From Candidatus Sulfopaludibacter sp. SbA3 (GTDB taxonomy: Bacteria; Acidobacteriota; Terriglobia; 2-12-FULL-54-10): a stretch of 6,463 nt of DNA. Under the pieces are notes generated by a model. It ran no database searches, had not been told where the DNA came from, and saw nothing but the letters and a program-made list of their open reading frames with translations. Of the stretch, positions 1-5,807 are shown piece after piece. The stretch is taken from assembly GCA_945865705.1 (NCBI GenBank), contig CAMBEY010000170.1:1-6463 (forward strand), read 5' to 3'. Each line of letters opens with the position of its first letter. Position 1 is the stretch's first letter. The position numbers and the translations under genes are program-made.

Positions 1-21
1 CGGCACTGCTAGCGAGGGAAA

Positions 22-1455
22 TTACTCCGCGAAGGTGGCGGTCTCGACCAGATGCACTCCCGACTGCTCCAGCGGTTTTGCGCCGAGTGAGAGCAGCAGG
101 TCGAAAGTATGTCTGCGTTCGGTGCGGGGGCTTTGATAAAAGTGGTCGCCGATCTCCACCGTCTGCAGCGCGCCGGCAACCACCAGCGGAGTCTGCCCGA
201 AAGCATCCACCGCCTCGATGTTCGCACCCTTCGCGAGCAGGAACCGCGCGATGTCGTCAAGGCCCTTGTAGGCCGCGCCGTGCAGGGGTGTCCAACCGTT
301 CTCCCCGGCGGCGTTGATGTCAGCTCCGCGGTCGGCCAGCAGCTTCACAATCTCCAGGAAATCCTTCTTCTCACTCTCATACCAATCGCGATCCTGCGGA
401 TATCCCACGCCGGCGGCCACCGCGAATGGAGTCGTCTTCGTATTCGTCCCCAGCAACGGGTCCGCTCCGGCATCAAGCAATGCGCGGACCGCAGGAAGGT
501 TGGCGATGCGCGCGGCCATGAACAGCGGCGTCGCGCCAGGCAGGGCGTAGCCACCTTCATTGGCGCGCGGCGGATCCTTGGTGATGCGCGCATTTAGGTT
601 TGCGCCGCGCGCGATCAGTGCTTTCAGCAAATCCACTTCGCCACTACGCTCGCCACTACGCTCGGATGCCGCGTAATGCAGCGCCGTGTATCCGCGCGCG
701 TCGGCCAGATTGGTGTTTGCGCCGCGCTCGATGAGCAGGGCGGGGAACTCGCCGTGGCCGCTGGCGATGGAGAGTGAGAGAGGCGTGAGACCCTCCTTCT
801 GTGAAGCCGCGTTGATGTCCGCGCCCGCCTCCAGAAGCAGTTTCGCCGAATCCGTCGCGCCTTGCTGTGCCGCGAACAGCAGCGGCGTAAATCCAGCCTT
901 GGTGCGCGCATTGGGGTTGGCGCGATAGGCCAGCAACAAGCGCGCAATCTGCTCGTGATTCTCCGACACCGCCCACATCAATGCGGTCTGTCCGCCCTTG
1001 GCCTCGCTCGCGTTGGGGTTCGCGCCGCCATCCAGCAAAGCCTTCACCACCTCCGCGCTGCCGCGATCGACCGCACTCATCAGCGCCGTCTCGCCGGAGA
1101 GCAATGCCGTGTTGGCCGTCGCGCCCGCGCGCAACAGCGTTTCCACCACTGCGCGGACTCCCAGCGAACTGGCCAGCCACAGCGGCGTGGCCCCAAGTTC
1201 ATTGGCCGCATTCACATTCGCTCCAGCCGCAATCAGCGCCTGAACGGTTTCGAGATCACCGTGATGAGCCGCCCAGTGCAGCGCGGTGGAGCCGTCCAGT
1301 TGTGCCGCGTTTACCTCCGCGCGTTCGGCCAGCAACGCACGGACCGCCGCCGCATCGCCGCGTTCGGCGGCTTCGGCCAGACGCAAATCGTTGGGCGCCG
1401 CAACGCCCATATGCGCGGCCATCAGGAACGCGAGGATCAATGTTAAAGTTCGCAT
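22..1455 (-). CDS. Exported ankyrin-repeat protein, about 12 repeats
   Basis: This 477-aa protein begins with a typical Sec signal peptide (MRTLTLILAFLMAAHMGVAA, probable cleavage after A20), so it should act in the periplasm or outside the cell. Almost everything after it is a tandem array of about 33-residue ankyrin repeats, starting near residues 23, 54, 87, 120, 155, 187, 221, 254, 306, 340, 385 and 419. Recurrent TPL/TALH turns and GANxN or GADIN ends mark the units. Repeats 8, 10 and 12 carry longer loops (about 264-274, 350-366 and 431-448). I see no catalytic domain, so a protein-binding scaffold is the natural reading. The ATG lies only 3 bp after the stop of the DUF1552 gene and has no clear Shine-Dalgarno of its own, which suggests translational coupling. 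The stop is TAA at 22-24. The binding partner is unknown; the two upstream gene products are the obvious candidates by context. Confidence 0.93.
   Translation of the reverse strand: MRTLTLILAFLMAAHMGVAAPNDLRLAEAAERGDAAAVRALLAERAEVNAAQLDGSTALHWAAHHGDLETVQALIAAGANVNAANELGATPLWLASSLGVRAVVETLLRAGATANTALLSGETALMSAVDRGSAEVVKALLDGGANPNASEAKGGQTALMWAVSENHEQIARLLLAYRANPNARTKAGFTPLLFAAQQGATDSAKLLLEAGADINAASQKEGLTPLSLSIASGHGEFPALLIERGANTNLADARGYTALHYAASERSGERSGEVDLLKALIARGANLNARITKDPPRANEGGYALPGATPLFMAARIANLPAVRALLDAGADPLLGTNTKTTPFAVAAGVGYPQDRDWYESEKKDFLEIVKLLADRGADINAAGENGWTPLHGAAYKGLDDIARFLLAKGANIEAVDAFGQTPLVVAGALQTVEIGDHFYQSPRTERRHTFDLLLSLGAKPLEQSGVHLVETATFAE
639..662. repeat. Perfect 12-bp tandem duplication in an ankyrin loop
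   Basis: The unit CGCCACTACGCT occurs twice without mismatch at 639-650 and 651-662. On the coding minus strand it adds four residues and gives SGERSGEV (about residues 267-274) in the eighth ankyrin repeat. The length is a multiple of three, so the frame is kept. It lies in a loop before the second helix, where ankyrin repeats tolerate insertions. Replication slippage is the likely origin. Confidence 0.85.
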
Positions 1456-1458
1456 GGT

Positions 1459-2805
1459 CTACACCGATAGCAGTTCGAGTTTGCCGGTGCTGTCGCCCAG
1501 CCGGTCAATGGGCACGCCGAGGGTATCGAGCATCGTCAGATACAGATTGGTCATGGGCGTGTCGATGGGGAAGCGCAAGTGCTGTCCGCCGCGGAACGGT
1601 CCGATGCCGCCGCCGAAAATCGCGATGGGCAGATTTTTCGTAACGTGCATGTTGCCGTCGCTCAAGGGACTCGAGTACATCAGCAGCGTGTGATCGAGCA
1701 GCGACCCATCGCCGTCGGGGATGGCCTGTAGTCGGTCGAGCAGGTACGCGAATTGCCGCGCGTGGTGGATGTTCACCTGGATGACCTTGGCGATTTTTGC
1801 CTGATCGCCCTGATGATGCGTCAGCGGATGATGCGCGTCGCCGATGTTCAACTCGGGGTATGCACGGTTGCTCATTTCGTGTCCCACCATGAAGGTGCAG
1901 ACACGCGTCAGATCGGTCTGGAAGGCCAGCGCTTCCAGATCAAACATGAGACGGCAGTAGGCGGGAAAGTTGTCTGGAATGCCCACGGGGCGGTCCATGC
2001 GCGGCATCTCGTTGCCTGACTGCTTCTCCGCCAATTGAATCCGCCGCTCCACGTCGCGCACCGAATCAAGATATTGATCGAGCTTGGCGCGGTCGCCGGC
2101 TCCGGTGTCGCGCATCAGGCGCGAGACATCCTGGGTTACCAAATCAAGGATGCTGCGATTCTCGCGGATGCGCGCGAGCCGCTCCTCAGGGTCGGTGGAA
2201 TCGGAGTCGCCAAACAGCCGCTCGAAGACCGCGCGCGGGCGATGCTCCATCGGCAGCGGCGTGGTGGGATTCGACCATGACAAAGTATTGTAGTAAGCGC
2301 AACTGTAAGAAGATTCGCACGACCCGAGAATGTCCGCCGACTCCAGGCCAATCTCCAGCGACGCGAGTTGCGTTTGCTTACTCAGCTCCTTCGCCGCGAT
2401 CTGGTCGAATGATGTGCCCGCGCGCAGGTCCGCGCCGGAAGTCATCTTCGGATGCACGCCGGTGAGAAACACGGTGCAGGCTCGAGGGTGCTCGCCGCCG
2501 CCCTCGCCGGGAAATTTGCGCGCCTCGTTCTGCGCGAGGCCGGAGATCACCACCATGCGCTTGCGATGCGCCGCGAGCGGTTCCAGCACGGGAGTCATCT
2601 CGAAGGCGGCGCCATCGGTCTTCGGTGTCCACTGATCCATCATCATGCCGTTAGGCGTGGCGAAGATGGCCAGCCGCGTGGGGCGTGCCGGCCCGGCACC
2701 GAACGCCGGCGTCATCGAGTCGAGCAGAGGCAGCGCCAGTGTCGCGCCGAGGCCGCGCAGAAATGCGCGCCGGGGAATCGACTTTTTGAAGATCATCATG
2801 GCCAT
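1459..2805 (-). CDS. Tat-exported DUF1552 (HXXSHH) family protein
   Basis: This 448-aa protein is a complete DUF1552 family member (Pfam HXXSHH). The N-terminus holds a twin-arginine signal (R12-R13 in PRRAFLRG, then a hydrophobic stretch ending AFGA near 37), predicting export in a folded state. Family-like segments follow: LAIFATPNGMMMDQW (about 45-59), GGGEHPRACTVFLTG (about 102-116), YSSPLSDGNMH (about 377-387) and a C-terminal LYLTMLDTLGV (about 421-431). The motif that names the family appears as H326-P-L-T-H330-H331, with threonine where the name has serine. The reaction is unknown. Such genes are often found beside DUF1592-type cytochrome genes, as here. The start ATG at 2803-2805 has an AAGGAG ribosome site 5 nt upstream. 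The next gene follows after 3 bp, so both probably share an mRNA. Confidence 0.93.
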   Translation of the reverse strand: MAMMIFKKSIPRRAFLRGLGATLALPLLDSMTPAFGAGPARPTRLAIFATPNGMMMDQWTPKTDGAAFEMTPVLEPLAAHRKRMVVISGLAQNEARKFPGEGGGEHPRACTVFLTGVHPKMTSGADLRAGTSFDQIAAKELSKQTQLASLEIGLESADILGSCESSYSCAYYNTLSWSNPTTPLPMEHRPRAVFERLFGDSDSTDPEERLARIRENRSILDLVTQDVSRLMRDTGAGDRAKLDQYLDSVRDVERRIQLAEKQSGNEMPRMDRPVGIPDNFPAYCRLMFDLEALAFQTDLTRVCTFMVGHEMSNRAYPELNIGDAHHPLTHHQGDQAKIAKVIQVNIHHARQFAYLLDRLQAIPDGDGSLLDHTLLMYSSPLSDGNMHVTKNLPIAIFGGGIGPFRGGQHLRFPIDTPMTNLYLTMLDTLGVPIDRLGDSTGKLELLSV

Positions 2806-2810
2806 ATGTA

Positions 2811-2816
2811 CTCCTT
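2811..2816 (-). promoter_or_regulatory. Ribosome binding site of the DUF1552 gene
   Basis: Read on the minus strand the sequence is AAGGAG, followed by TACAT and the ATG at 2805-2803. It fixes this start over the two later in-frame ATGs (codons 3 and 4). The site lies only 5 nt downstream of the repeat stem that ends at 2822, so RNA folding there could affect translation. Confidence 0.8.
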
Positions 2817-2821
2817 GCCTT

Positions 2822-2940
2822 GGTAGCCACGGTGAGTGATTTTCTCACCGTGGGGTTTTCTCCCGGCGATCCACAATCCAAATCAAAAGCCAAATCAAAG
2901 TCAAAAGCCTACGGTGAGGAAATCACTCACCGTGACTACC
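2822..2940. repeat. Pair of self-palindromic 33-bp units in inverted orientation
   Basis: Units 2822-2854 and 2908-2940 are reverse complements of each other at 30 of 33 positions and are separated by 53 bp. Each is also a palindrome. The left unit forms a perfect 10-bp stem (2827-2836 with 2844-2853, 7-nt loop). The right unit forms an 8-bp stem (2911-2918 with 2926-2933, 7-nt loop). The shared core is ACGGTGAG, loop, CTCACCGT. The spacer is A-rich on the plus strand and contains near-direct repeats of CCAAATCAAAAG at 2878-2900. The block fills most of the gap between the DUF1592 and DUF1552 genes. It could be a small repeat-type mobile element, a pair of them, or a local RNA regulatory structure. 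Confidence 0.85.
2876..2933 (-). terminator. Possible leaky terminator or attenuator between DUF1592 and DUF1552
   Basis: On the minus strand, 10 nt after the TGA stop of the DUF1592 gene, there is an 8-bp hairpin (2933 down to 2911) with loop TGATTTC. Three bases later a T-rich run begins (CTTTTGACTTTGATTTGG). This resembles an intrinsic terminator, but the T-run is interrupted and the stem is short, so partial termination or processing is more likely than a full stop. It would lower expression of the two downstream genes relative to the cytochrome. Confidence 0.35.
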
Positions 2941-2943
2941 AGA

Positions 2944-5487
2944 TCATTTCGCCCGCCGCATCTGAAACGGCATGCTATACACGATGTCGGTGATCAATGC
3001 GGACCAGCGATAATCGTTGGTTTTCGCATTGCGCGCGAGTTGGCGAATGACCGCCTGGTCGTACGATTCCACGCCGCGCCCCAGCGCGTAGGTTAGCAAA
3101 CGCTCGCTGAAGGCGTGAATGAACTGCTCTTTGCGCGAGAGAATTACTTCGCGCAACCCGGCCGGTCCGTCGAACTTGGAGCCATCGGGGAGGACGCCGG
3201 AGGCGTCGATCACGGTCCCGAGGGGATTGGTGGGCGTCGCGCTGGTATCGCGCCAGCGGCCCAGCCCGTCAAAGTTTTCCAGCGCAAAGCCGAGCGGGTC
3301 CATCGTCGCATGGCATGTCGCGCAAGCCGGGTTGACGCGATGCTGCTCCATGCGCTCCCGCATGGTCAACACGCGCTCGCCCTTGGACTCCGGCAGCGAG
3401 GGGACATCGGGCGGCGGCGGTGGCGGCGGCGCGCCGAGAATATTTTCCAACAACCACTTGCCGCGCAGCGTCGGCGAAGTGCGATTGGCATATGACGTAA
3501 CCGTCAGCACGCTGCTCTGGCCGAGCAGGCCCCGGCGATTTTCATCCTTCAACGCGACGCGGCGGAACTCGTTGCCATGAACGCCGGGGATGCCGTAATG
3601 CTCGGCCAGCCGCTCGTTGAGGAACGTGTAGTCCGCGTCGAGAATATTCAGGATGCTGCGATCCTCGCGCACCATGCTCTCAAAGAACATCTCCGTCTCG
3701 CGCTGCATGGCCTGGCGCAGGTTGTCGTCAAAATTGGGAAAGGCCTCGGGGTCGGGCAGCACGCGCGCGATGTTGCGCAGATACAACCACTGCCCGATGA
3801 AGTTGGAGATCAGCGCCTGCGAGCGCGGGTCGGCGATCATGCGGCGAACCTGCCTAATTAATACCGAGTGGTCGCGCAGTCTCTTCTGCTCGGCAAGCGC
3901 AAGCAGTTCCTCGTCCGGGATGCTCGACCACAGGAAGAAGGACAGCCGCGACGCCAACTCCACATCGCTGATGAAGTAAGCCTTGCCGGCGGCGATGCCG
4001 GCGGGGTCGCGCTCGACGCGGAACAGAAATTCCGGCGAGACCAATATGCGTTGGATGGCGAAACGAATGCCCGCTTCAAACCCGCTGGGTTTCTTTTTTT
4101 CGAGATAGGGGATCAGCAGCGCGGGAATTTCCTGGTTGCTGATCGGACGGCGAAACGCCCGGCGCGCGAAGGAAGCCAGGATGCGGCGCGCGCAGCCGTC
4201 CTCCTCCGACTGATTCGCCGGCTGGCACACGAAAATATTCTTGCGGCTGGCCGTGTCGCCCGAACCGCTCGCGTTGTATGGGCCAAGAATCGTCACGCTG
4301 CCGAGCCCCTCAAAGAACGCCCGGTCGTACGCGCGGTCGCGAATGCCCTCGGGCCGCAGCGTGTCTTTCAGGAATGCCACGCTGATTTCTCGCGTGCCCG
4401 CGCGAGCCGCAAAGCGGACTTCGAGGTCCTTGTCCGCCGTGCTTTCGTAACTCTCCTGCCCGAGTTCCTCAGGATTCGGAGCATTCGCAGGCCTAGAGGC
4501 AGTCGTAACGCCACCAGCCGTAGCGCCACTAGTCGCAGTGACACCAGTCGCAACGCCGCTGGCCGCAGTGGGCGCCGGGGGCAGGCCATAACGAGGCGCG
4601 TTTTCTGCTCCGGGTTTGCTTGCGCCGCCGACTTCAAATAGCTTCACGCGCTCGCCATCGATGCGCACTTCCATCTGCTTCTGCCGGCCAATGCCAATGA
4701 TGGACCCGCCACGATTGCGCTGCAATTTCACCTGGACCACATACTCGCCATCAAGCGGAAAATGATGGCGAATGGCCATCCCGCCGCGCGAGCCGAGCGG
4801 CATCGCGTCGCTCATGCGCTCGTCCTGACGCAGCGACTGGGGCAGATCAAACGACACCGTGCCCGGCTTCAGCGTGGGGTCGCCCACGGCCAGCCGCGTG
4901 ATGCGCGCCGCAGCGGAGAGATACCGCTCGAGCAGCATGGGCGAAACGGAAAGCACGTCGCCGATATTGTCAAACCCGTAGCCCGAGTCATCCGGCGGCA
5001 GCAGGGCCGCGCCGTCAATCTCCAGCGCCAGCAGGTCGCGGATGGCGTTGACATACTCCGCGCGGTTCAGCCGATGCACCGCCGCCCGTCCCGGATTGGG
5101 ATTGGTCGCCGCCGCGCGGTCGAGTTCGCTCTCCAGATAGTTGACGAGCGAAACGTAGGCAGCCTCATCCGGACGCGGAGCTTTGGCCGGCGGCATCTGG
5201 CGGGTACGCAACTTGTGCGCGACTTTCTCAAGCAGCGCGCGTGTCTCCGGCGTGGCCCCAATAATATTGGCGCTGTTGCTGATGTCCAGTTTTTCGAGGG
5301 AAAGTTCAGCGGTGCGCAGCCGCTCATTGTGGCAGGTAACGCAATAGCGATTCAGCAGCGCGCCAGGAGCAGATGGATCGGAGATGGCCGTCGCCCCTGT
5401 GCTGGAAGCAGCCGGAGCGCTCTGAAAGGCTCCGGCGGAGCCAGCTCCCGCAATGCCTAAGGCTATAGTCAGTAACCACGTGCGCAC
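2944..5487 (-). CDS. Exported di-haem DUF1592/PSD-type cytochrome protein
   Basis: This 847-aa protein has the planctomycete-cytochrome multi-domain layout (PSD/PSCyt Pfam families). A Sec signal peptide ends near A20. An N-terminal cytochrome c-like domain carries CVTCH (49-53), with M98 in RTRQMPP a plausible distal haem ligand. DUF1587 follows (about 135-200, HRLNRAEYVNAIRDLL), then a beta-rich segment (about 205-405), DUF1595 (about 430-492), DUF1592 (about 503-630), DUF1588 (about 645-745) with a second haem motif CATCH (722-726) before MDPLGFALENFDG, and DUF1585 (about 760-840). A proline run at 687-693 is usual for the family. It probably transfers electrons in the periplasm; substrate and partners are unknown. 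The start is GTG (5485-5487), supported by GGAGGA 6 nt upstream and by the signal peptide. It is the first gene of the operon. A low-complexity tract at about 305-330 comes from a 15-bp DNA repeat. Confidence 0.95.
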   Translation of the reverse strand: MRTWLLTIALGIAGAGSAGAFQSAPAASSTGATAISDPSAPGALLNRYCVTCHNERLRTAELSLEKLDISNSANIIGATPETRALLEKVAHKLRTRQMPPAKAPRPDEAAYVSLVNYLESELDRAAATNPNPGRAAVHRLNRAEYVNAIRDLLALEIDGAALLPPDDSGYGFDNIGDVLSVSPMLLERYLSAAARITRLAVGDPTLKPGTVSFDLPQSLRQDERMSDAMPLGSRGGMAIRHHFPLDGEYVVQVKLQRNRGGSIIGIGRQKQMEVRIDGERVKLFEVGGASKPGAENAPRYGLPPAPTAASGVATGVTATSGATAGGVTTASRPANAPNPEELGQESYESTADKDLEVRFAARAGTREISVAFLKDTLRPEGIRDRAYDRAFFEGLGSVTILGPYNASGSGDTASRKNIFVCQPANQSEEDGCARRILASFARRAFRRPISNQEIPALLIPYLEKKKPSGFEAGIRFAIQRILVSPEFLFRVERDPAGIAAGKAYFISDVELASRLSFFLWSSIPDEELLALAEQKRLRDHSVLIRQVRRMIADPRSQALISNFIGQWLYLRNIARVLPDPEAFPNFDDNLRQAMQRETEMFFESMVREDRSILNILDADYTFLNERLAEHYGIPGVHGNEFRRVALKDENRRGLLGQSSVLTVTSYANRTSPTLRGKWLLENILGAPPPPPPPDVPSLPESKGERVLTMRERMEQHRVNPACATCHATMDPLGFALENFDGLGRWRDTSATPTNPLGTVIDASGVLPDGSKFDGPAGLREVILSRKEQFIHAFSERLLTYALGRGVESYDQAVIRQLARNAKTNDYRWSALITDIVYSMPFQMRRAK
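4500..4574. repeat. Five 15-bp tandem units coding an Ala/Thr/Gly/Val linker
   Basis: Five degenerate 15-bp units run at 4500-4514, 4515-4529, 4530-4544, 4545-4559 and 4560-4574; the first reads CAGTCGTAACGCCAC. They encode residues about 306-330 of the DUF1592 protein, a small-residue stretch (SGVAT, GVTAT, SGATA, GGVTT). The unit is a multiple of three, so copy number can change without a frameshift. The tract lies inside the beta-rich segment between the DUF1587 and DUF1595 domains and looks like a flexible surface loop that grew by slippage. Confidence 0.8.
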
Positions 5488-5493
5488 GATTAT

Positions 5494-5499
5494 TCCTCC
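5494..5499 (-). promoter_or_regulatory. Ribosome binding site deciding the GTG start of the DUF1592 gene
   Basis: Read on the minus strand this is GGAGGA, followed by 6 nt and then GTG at 5487-5485. It supports a non-ATG start, which also gives a complete signal peptide. Confidence 0.8.
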
Positions 5500-5513
5500 C
5501 GCCCGACGATATA

Positions 5514-5542
5514 ACTATCCCCCGGCTGACGAGGGCTGTCAA
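5514..5542 (-). promoter_or_regulatory. Sigma70-type promoter of the three-gene operon
   Basis: On the minus strand a perfect TTGACA -35 box (5542-5537) is followed by exactly 17 bp and a GATAGT -10 box (5519-5514, four of six matches to TATAAT). Transcription would begin near 5507, leaving a 5' leader of about 20 nt that contains the GGAGGA ribosome site. The -35 box lies 16 bp from the edge of the large palindrome, so that element could influence this promoter. Confidence 0.65.
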
Positions 5543-5558
5543 GCGGATTCATCATGGT

Positions 5559-5711
5559 GTCACAGAGCCGCGCGCGTGAGCGAGCGGACACGCTGGCGCT
5601 GGCACAATGTTTAATGTCACAACACAGCATGAATTCCGGCACTGGTTTTCCAGTTCGGGCAGTGTAACACCGTCGACCGTGTCCGCTTGCTCACGCGCGC
5701 GGCTCTGTGAC
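5559..5711. repeat. Large palindromic element, intergenic copy
   Basis: The arms are 5559-5592 and 5678-5711. They are 34 bp each and complementary at 33 of 34 positions; the single exception is a G opposite T, which would still pair as G-U in RNA. The outer end reads GTCACAGAGCCGCGCGCG. The 85-bp loop (5593-5677) is less GC-rich and contains a small hairpin (ACTGG, TTTT, CCAGT at 5641-5654). I see no target duplication at the edges and no coding capacity, so any mobility would need help in trans. A second copy with nearly the same arms begins at 6371, which argues for a dispersed repeat family and against a one-off terminator. Confidence 0.9.
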
Positions 5712-5714
5712 GCG

Positions 5715-5732
5715 GCACTGCACGCACTGCAC
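5715..5732. repeat. Perfect 9-bp tandem repeat upstream of the plus-strand promoter
   Basis: GCACTGCAC occurs twice with no gap, at 5715-5723 and 5724-5732. It lies between the palindrome and the candidate TATAAT box. Direct repeats in this position can be regulator binding sites, but nothing else supports that here. Confidence 0.6.
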
Positions 5733-5739
5733 TTTCTTC

Positions 5740-5768
5740 TTCCTACCCGTCTGCAATCCGCATATAAT
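5740..5768 (+). promoter_or_regulatory. Candidate promoter of the plus-strand membrane gene
   Basis: A perfect TATAAT occurs at 5763-5768. The best-spaced -35 candidate, TTCCTA at 5740-5745 with 17 bp between, matches TTGACA at only three of six positions. Transcription would start near 5775, about 33 nt before the ATG. The weak -35 suggests an activator or a different sigma factor, or that the call is wrong. Confidence 0.4.
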
Positions 5769-5807
5769 CAACCGCGACTCTTGTACCTATAACCTTTGGT
5801 ATCGCTG

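Larger units (their letters stand above)
5488..5807. other. Divergent intergenic region, 320 bp, no gene seen
   Basis: No convincing coding sequence lies between the two divergent starts. From left to right it holds the ribosome site and promoter of the minus-strand operon, the large palindrome at 5559-5711, a 9-bp tandem repeat at 5715-5732 and a TATAAT box at 5763-5768. A short open frame starting at 5607 falls mostly in the palindrome loop and right arm and has no ribosome site, so I do not call it. The palindrome separates the two promoter regions. Confidence 0.75.

Noticed and set aside
22..1455. The periodic DNA of the ankyrin region as a CRISPR or DNA repeat array
   Set aside because: The roughly 99-bp period reflects 33-residue protein repeats with diverged codons; there are no identical repeats or uniform spacers.
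981..1643. A 220-codon plus-strand open frame across the ankyrin/DUF1552 junction
   Set aside because: Arg/Pro/Ser-rich composition and overlap with two real genes on the other strand mark it as a shadow.
3868..4641. A 257-codon plus-strand open frame opposite the DUF1592 gene
   Set aside because: It is antisense to a well-supported multi-domain gene, is rich in Arg/Ala as expected for a GC-rich shadow frame, and shows no recognisable motif.
4762..5460. A 232-codon plus-strand open frame opposite the N-terminal part of the DUF1592 gene
   Set aside because: The haem motif, signal peptide and DUF1587 domain are all on the minus strand here, so this is a shadow frame.
5559..5711. The large palindrome as a bidirectional terminator
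   Set aside because: It sits between two divergent start sites, not between converging ends, has no T-tract after the arm, and recurs inside a gene.
5607..5792. A 61-codon plus-strand frame in the intergenic region
   Set aside because: Its codons come mainly from the palindrome loop and right arm, no ribosome site precedes it, and it overlaps the candidate promoter.
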